Below are positions 37,017 through 41,170 of a DNA stretch of 41,170 bases, one piece after another. Origin of the DNA: Granulosicoccus sp. (GTDB taxonomy: Bacteria > Pseudomonadota > Gammaproteobacteria > Granulosicoccales > Granulosicoccaceae). The notes beneath the pieces are model-generated. The model had not been told where the DNA came from and made no database searches. It saw only the letters and a list, made by a program, of their open reading frames with translations. The DNA lies in contig JALZVU010000085.1 in NCBI GenBank assembly GCA_023301795.1, forward strand, positions 1-41,170, read 5' to 3'. Numbering within the stretch: the stretch's first letter is position 1; each line of letters starts with the position of its first letter. The translations under genes and the position numbers were made by a program.

Positions 37017-37895
37017 CTACTTGGCATCCGCCTCATCAACAATACGCTGTAAATAAGCACCGTATCGTGACTTACCCAAGCGGCTCGCATGGGACTGCAA
37101 CGTATCGCGATCTATCAGCCCTTTTCGAAATGCTATCTCTTCAGGACATGAGACCTTCAACCCTTGCCGCCTTTCCAGAGTGGCGACAAATTGCGCCGCC
37201 TCAATCAAGGCATCGGGCGTGCCGGTATCCAGCCAAGCTAGACCTCGGCCCATCGTCTCCACGTGAAGGTCGCCTTCTTGCAAATAGCGAATATTAAGAT
37301 CAGTAATTTCAAGCTCACCACGAGGCGAAGGCTTTATAGCCTTGGCATATTCAACTACTTTTTCGTCGTAGAAATATAAGCCCGTTACCGCATAGGATGA
37401 CTTGGGCTTGGCAGGTTTCTCTTCGAGCGACTTGACGACACCTTTATCGTCGAACTCCACAACGCCATAGCGTTCAGGATCCTCAACATGATAGGCAAAG
37501 ACCGTCGCCCCGCTTTGACGCTCTGAAGCCCGCGCCAGCTGAGGAGGAAGATCGTGACCGTAAAAAATATTATCGCCCAGTATGAGGGCGCACGAATCAC
37601 CGTCGATGAACTCTTCACCCAGAATGAAGGCCTGGGCCAGGCCATCAGGGTTTGGCTGCACTTTGTAACTGAAGCTCAGCCCGAACTGCTCGCCTGACCC
37701 CAATAGTGCCTCGAACTGAGGTAAATCGCGCGGCGTTGAGATAATTAGTATCTCTGTAATACCAGCGAGCATCAATACTGACAACGGGTAGTAGATCATC
37801 GGCTTGTCGTACACCGGCATCATCTGCTTGGAAATAGCGGTTGTCATCGGGTGCAGTCGGGTACCGGAACCACCAGCCAATATGATGCCTTTCAC
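37017..37895 (-). CDS. rmlA: Glucose-1-phosphate thymidylyltransferase RmlA
   Basis: Makes dTDP-glucose from dTTP and glucose 1-phosphate, the first step of dTDP-rhamnose synthesis. Signature [32 protein letters not shown] at the N-terminus, [11 protein letters not shown] and the conserved end region [12 protein letters not shown]. 292 residues. GTG start at 37895 with GAGGAAA upstream. It lies 42 bp after tyrA, without rmlB, rmlC or rmlD nearby. Confidence 0.95.
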   Translation of the reverse strand: MKGIILAGGSGTRLHPMTTAISKQMMPVYDKPMIYYPLSVLMLAGITEILIISTPRDLPQFEALLGSGEQFGLSFSYKVQPNPDGLAQAFILGEEFIDGDSCALILGDNIFYGHDLPPQLARASERQSGATVFAYHVEDPERYGVVEFDDKGVVKSLEEKPAKPKSSYAVTGLYFYDEKVVEYAKAIKPSPRGELEITDLNIRYLQEGDLHVETMGRGLAWLDTGTPDALIEAAQFVATLERRQGLKVSCPEEIAFRKGLIDRDTLQSHASRLGKSRYGAYLQRIVDEADAK

Positions 37896-37937
37896 TAAAA
37901 TTTCCTCGGATAGATTATTGGATCGTCAACAACTACG

Positions 37938-38792
37938 TTACACAAATTTGTCTCTAGCGGTCTTGGCACGATGGAACGTTGCCTCTAGTCTATCAGCGTC
38001 CGACGCTTCGATAGATTGCCGTAGCGATTTCAAATGAGCTTCCAGACTGTCCATAGACTGCAAAATTGCTTGACGGTTACTAATGCAGACATCACGCCAC
38101 ATAACCGGATCACTGGACGCGATGCGAGAGAAGTCCCTGAAACCGCCCGCTGCATAACGAAAAATCTCTTCCGCCTCTTGCTGGGTAGCCAAGGTATCCA
38201 CCAGCGTATAAGCCAATATGTGTGGCAAGTGACTGGTGGCAGCTAACACCCGGTCATGATGTTCGGGTGTCAAGCTTTCAACACTTGCACCGGTAAGCTC
38301 CCATAATTGTTGAACCTTGAGAATAGCCTCTGGCAAGGTTTGCTCAGTGGGTGTCAACAACACGCGTTTTCCTTCATACAAAGTAGCGTCAGCTGCATCC
38401 ACACCGGTTTTCTCACGGCCTGCGATGGGGTGCCCGGGCACCACACGCGACATGTCCTTCAAAACCATTTTTGCATCGGCAATAAACGCAGCTTTGACAC
38501 TGCCAGCGTCGGTAACAATCGCATCGTCAGACAAGTGCGCGGCAATGGCCGCCAGCTGTTGTCGCATACTCAGCATGGGAACCGCCAGCATGATTACGTC
38601 AGCGCTTGGAATGACATCAGCTGGATTCAACGAGTATTGGTCGACCAAACCGAGCTCAACACCGCGTTTGCCGGCCTCAGCGCCTCGCACCAATGCGCTG
38701 ATGTGACCAGAAAAACCTTTCTGCTTAAGAGCTGCAGCTAACGAACCCCCAATCATGCCCAGACCGATAATACAGAGATGCTTACAAGGCAC
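37938..38792 (-). CDS. tyrA: Prephenate dehydrogenase TyrA
   Basis: Converts prephenate to 4-hydroxyphenylpyruvate on the way to tyrosine. N-terminal NAD fold IIGLGMIGGSLAAAL, DAGSVKAAF, VPGHPIAGREKTGVDAA and the helical domain with SHLPHILAYTLVDTL and AAGGFRDFSRIASSDPVMWRDV. 284 residues, monofunctional (no chorismate mutase or AroA fusion). GTG 38792 overlaps the pheA end by 11 bp. Confidence 0.95.
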   Translation of the reverse strand: MPCKHLCIIGLGMIGGSLAAALKQKGFSGHISALVRGAEAGKRGVELGLVDQYSLNPADVIPSADVIMLAVPMLSMRQQLAAIAAHLSDDAIVTDAGSVKAAFIADAKMVLKDMSRVVPGHPIAGREKTGVDAADATLYEGKRVLLTPTEQTLPEAILKVQQLWELTGASVESLTPEHHDRVLAATSHLPHILAYTLVDTLATQQEAEEIFRYAAGGFRDFSRIASSDPVMWRDVCISNRQAILQSMDSLEAHLKSLRQSIEASDADRLEATFHRAKTARDKFV

Positions 38793-39894
38793 GGGGATAA
38801 GATCCTAATACTTTCACTAAGGGCGCAAACTCACGTAGTTGCTCAAGAACATGCGTCAGATGGCCGTCGTGCTCATGGCCATTAACATTAATAAAGAACA
38901 CGTATTCCCACAACGCTGAACGCGATGGACGAGATTCTATCCGTGTCATGCTGACTCCTGCATCTTCGAGAGGTCCCAACAGACTACGCAGACCTCCTGG
39001 CCTGTGTGGTGCGGAGACTAACAACAATGAGGAGTCATCACCCGTAGCGGCTATATCCTGATTGCCAATGATCAGGAAACGTGTTGTATTGTTTTTCTCG
39101 TCTTCGATGCCTTTCATCATGGTTGTTAGTCCATAAAGTTCGGCAGCAGTCTCTCCAGCGATAGCGGCAATATGCGGTTGCTCTATTGCAAGCCGCGCAG
39201 CTGCTGCATTACTGCTCTCACTCACCCGAACTGCATCTGGAATAGTCGCGTTTAACCAGTGCTGACATTGCGCAAGTGCTTGCGGATGAGCGTGTACTTC
39301 AGTGATATCGTTCATGGTGGCGGCATTACTCAACAGACAGTGCTGAATGCGCATACCCACTTCACCGCATACCCGAAGCGTTGTCTGTGTCAGTAAATCA
39401 AGTGTCTGATTAACTGCACCTTCGGTCGAATTTTCAACAGGCACTACTCCAAATCTGGCCCGACCCGCCTCCACCGCATGGAATATCTCAGCGATACCAG
39501 GCTCGGGTTGGGTCTGCACAGCATGTCCGAAATATCGGTCTGTTGCGGTGTGACTATACGTGCCTTCCGGTCCGAGGTAGGCCACACGGATAGGCTCTTC
39601 AAGAGCAACGCTGGCAGATAAAATTTCTCTGAATATCCGCTGTAGATGTTCAGTTTGCACAGGGCCCGTATTTCGACTGGCTACAGCACGCAGCACCTGC
39701 GCCTCTCTCTCAGGCTGGTACCCATCAACGGCATCAATCGATGGAGTAACGCGATGAACATCAGCAATTTGCAAAGATACACTGGCACGTTGATCAACCA
39801 GCGCCTGTATTTTCTCGTCAATCAGGTCAGTTTGACGATACAGCTCCGCTAGCGTTGTTGCGGGTTCCTCGGCAGACTTGGATTCATCACTCAT
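38782..39894 (-). CDS. pheA: Bifunctional chorismate mutase/prephenate dehydratase (P-protein)
   Basis: Leads chorismate to phenylpyruvate. AroQ chorismate mutase at about 15-100 (LIDEKIQALVDQRASVSLQIADV), prephenate dehydratase from about 102 (RVAYLGPEGTYSHTA, VPVENSTEGAVNQTLDLL, KNNTTRFLIIG) and a C-terminal ACT domain (PGGLRSLLGPLEDAGVSMTRIESRPS) for feedback by phenylalanine. 370 residues. Its ATG overlaps the serC stop by four bases. Confidence 0.97.
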   Translation of the reverse strand: MSDESKSAEEPATTLAELYRQTDLIDEKIQALVDQRASVSLQIADVHRVTPSIDAVDGYQPEREAQVLRAVASRNTGPVQTEHLQRIFREILSASVALEEPIRVAYLGPEGTYSHTATDRYFGHAVQTQPEPGIAEIFHAVEAGRARFGVVPVENSTEGAVNQTLDLLTQTTLRVCGEVGMRIQHCLLSNAATMNDITEVHAHPQALAQCQHWLNATIPDAVRVSESSNAAAARLAIEQPHIAAIAGETAAELYGLTTMMKGIEDEKNNTTRFLIIGNQDIAATGDDSSLLLVSAPHRPGGLRSLLGPLEDAGVSMTRIESRPSRSALWEYVFFINVNGHEHDGHLTHVLEQLREFAPLVKVLGSYPRAL

Positions 39895-40985
39895 GACGTG
39901 GGATTTAGCGCAAAGTCATCAAGGTATTCCACCAGCGCATTCACTGCCTCATCGGTAACCCCGTTGTACAAACTCGCACGTAGCCCGCCAATTGACTTAT
40001 GCCCCTTCAGACCAATCAGATGACGCTTTTTACACCCTTCCAGAAAACCAGACTGCAAATTATCATCGGCTAACTGAAAGGGTACATTCATGATCGAACG
40101 GTTCTTGAGATGAACAGTATTGGTGTAAATGTCGTGTCTATCGATTGCCGAATACACGCGCTCAGCTTGCTGCCTGTTGCGCTCGGCAATAGCACCAAGA
40201 CCACCTTCATCGATCAGCCATTGAAACACCACACCGGCGGCATACCATGCAAAAGTGGGAGGCGTGTTCAGCATGGAGCCAGCTTTTTGCATTGCCGCAT
40301 AATTGAACACGGGCGCCATAGTGTTGCACTGCTCACTGCGCTCTAATAAGTCATCGCGAATGATGACGACAGTAATACCTGCTGGGCCAATATTTTTCTG
40401 CGCACCGGCGTAGATAACACCATAGCGTGACACATCAATGGGACGCGACAGAATTGACGATGACATATCGACAACGAGCGGCACCTCGGCATTATCTTCT
40501 GGCAGCTCGTCTAATTGAACACCGTCAATCGTCTCATTGTCAGTGATGTGAAGATAGCTGGCACCCTGTGCACCCAACCATTGGTCCACCGGTGGAACCG
40601 TAATCTGTGGCTGTAGTGATACTTGAGTTACTTCACTCACGTTACTTGTGAGCGCGGCAACGGCACTGGCTTTTCTAGACCAGTATCCGGTATTGGCAAA
40701 CGCTACCTTGCCGGCAACGTCAAGGTTCTGAACCGTCAGTGCAAATTGAGAGCTTGCCCCACCCTGCATGAACAGAACTTTATAGTTCTCGGGGATGGCA
40801 AGCAGCGCGCGTAAATCAGATTCTGCCTTATCAGCAATTTCAGTGAAATCTACGCCTCTGTGGCTCATTTCGAGCACAGACAAACCACGCCCCTGATAAT
40901 CCAGCAGGTCGCGCTGCAGCGTTTCTAGCACAGGCACCGGCATGGCAGCCGGGCCTGCATTGAAGTTAAAACTACGAGCACTCAT
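39891..40985 (-). CDS. serC: Phosphoserine aminotransferase SerC
   Basis: PLP enzyme of serine and pyridoxal phosphate synthesis. FNFNAGPAAMPVPVLE at the N-terminus, MSHRGVDF, FMQGGASSQFA, and the PLP lysine in YAGAQKNIGPAGI. 364 residues (E. coli 362). It lies 46 bp downstream of the presumed gyrA end and is coupled to pheA. Serine feeds cysE elsewhere in the window. Confidence 0.97.
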   Translation of the reverse strand: MSARSFNFNAGPAAMPVPVLETLQRDLLDYQGRGLSVLEMSHRGVDFTEIADKAESDLRALLAIPENYKVLFMQGGASSQFALTVQNLDVAGKVAFANTGYWSRKASAVAALTSNVSEVTQVSLQPQITVPPVDQWLGAQGASYLHITDNETIDGVQLDELPEDNAEVPLVVDMSSSILSRPIDVSRYGVIYAGAQKNIGPAGITVVIIRDDLLERSEQCNTMAPVFNYAAMQKAGSMLNTPPTFAWYAAGVVFQWLIDEGGLGAIAERNRQQAERVYSAIDRHDIYTNTVHLKNRSIMNVPFQLADDNLQSGFLEGCKKRHLIGLKGHKSIGGLRASLYNGVTDEAVNALVEYLDDFALNPTS

Positions 40986-41031
40986 AAGGTATTAACGGTT
41001 GTGTTTACTGCAGTTTTAGCCCTGTCTGCTA

Positions 41032-41170
41032 TTACTTGTCGCTCTCATCTGCATCATCTGCATCATCTGCATCATCTGCATCATCTGCATCATCTGCATC
41101 TGCGTCTGCATCGGACGAATCACCAGACATCTCTTCAGTGCCTTCGGTATTATCACCTGCAGATGCAGCG
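41032..41170 (-). CDS. gyrA: C-terminal acidic tail, probably of DNA gyrase subunit A (partial)
   Basis: An open frame enters from the window edge and ends at TAA 41032-41034. The 45 visible residues are almost only Ala, Asp, Ser and Glu, with a repeated Ala-Asp-Asp unit and the end DESDK. GyrA often ends in an acidic tail, and gyrA-serC-pheA is a conserved order, so gyrA is the likely identity; no gyrase domain is inside the window. Confidence 0.6.
   Translation of the reverse strand, partial: AASAGDNTEGTEEMSGDSSDADADADDADDADDADDADDADESDK
41051..41095. repeat. Five exact copies of a 9-bp tandem repeat
   Basis: GCATCATCT is repeated five times without error, then degenerates (GCATCT GCGTCT GCATCG). 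On the minus strand it encodes Asp-Asp-Ala units of the acidic tail. The unit is a multiple of three, so copy changes keep the frame. Confidence 0.95.

Noticed and set aside
41051-41095. CRISPR-like array
   Set aside because: The 9-bp units are contiguous with no spacers and are read in frame as part of a protein tail.

Overview
The window reads as chromosome of a free-living gammaproteobacterium. Evidence: an iscRSUA operon with a Pseudomonas/Azotobacter-type cysE beside it, the trmJ-suhB divergent pair, queA-tgt-yajC-secDF, lapB-pyrF, aroA-cmk-rpsA-ihfB, a Fur of the single-Cys pseudomonad type, and gyrA-serC-pheA-tyrA. Genus cannot be fixed from the sequence alone. No transposase, integrase, phage gene or CRISPR array was seen.

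Layout. (1) 114-5615: Fe-S cluster assembly, iscA, iscU, iscS, iscR (all minus) with an IscR-type operator/promoter, then cysE, trmJ and divergent suhB. (2) 5679-11403 (minus): tRNA-Leu(CAA), queA, tgt, yajC, secD, secF, closed by a strong intrinsic terminator; these cover queuosine tRNA modification and the SecDF-YajC translocase accessory complex. (3) 11486-14152 (minus): a purine-type phosphoribosyltransferase, pyrF, and lapB, whose last bases overlap the pyrF start.

(4) 14298-27737: a block of about 13.5 kb sitting between lapB and ihfB, which are close neighbours in many gammaproteobacteria (normally rpsA-ihfB-lapA-lapB-pyrF). It encodes a complete CUT1-type ABC sugar importer (ATPase, binding protein, two permeases), a LacI-family regulator, gluconokinase, a seven-bladed-propeller lactonase, a hydroxypyruvate-isomerase-like TIM barrel, an SDR, an IdnD-like L-idonate 5-dehydrogenase and an IdnO-like gluconate 5-dehydrogenase. 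It also holds a MAPEG protein, a GNAT acetyltransferase and one unrecognised protein. Two near-identical 16-bp palindromes, one before the transporter and one between idnD and idnO, look like operators of the LacI protein. Together the block looks like a regulon that imports a sugar acid or its precursor, opens lactones, interconverts L-idonate, 5-ketogluconate and gluconate, and phosphorylates gluconate. No lapA is visible.

(5) 27790-32386 (minus): aroA-cmk-rpsA-ihfB, with a strong terminator after rpsA and a perfect-consensus IHF site over the ihfB promoter. (6) 32633-36101: an iron-homeostasis group (fur, ferric-iron binding protein, a Cys-rich Bfd, bacterioferritin) plus a small membrane protein, with Fur-box-like palindromes. 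(7) 36200-41170 (minus): a nitroreductase-fold protein, rmlA, tyrA, pheA, serC, and the acidic, repeat-bearing C-terminal tail of what is probably gyrA, cut by the window edge.
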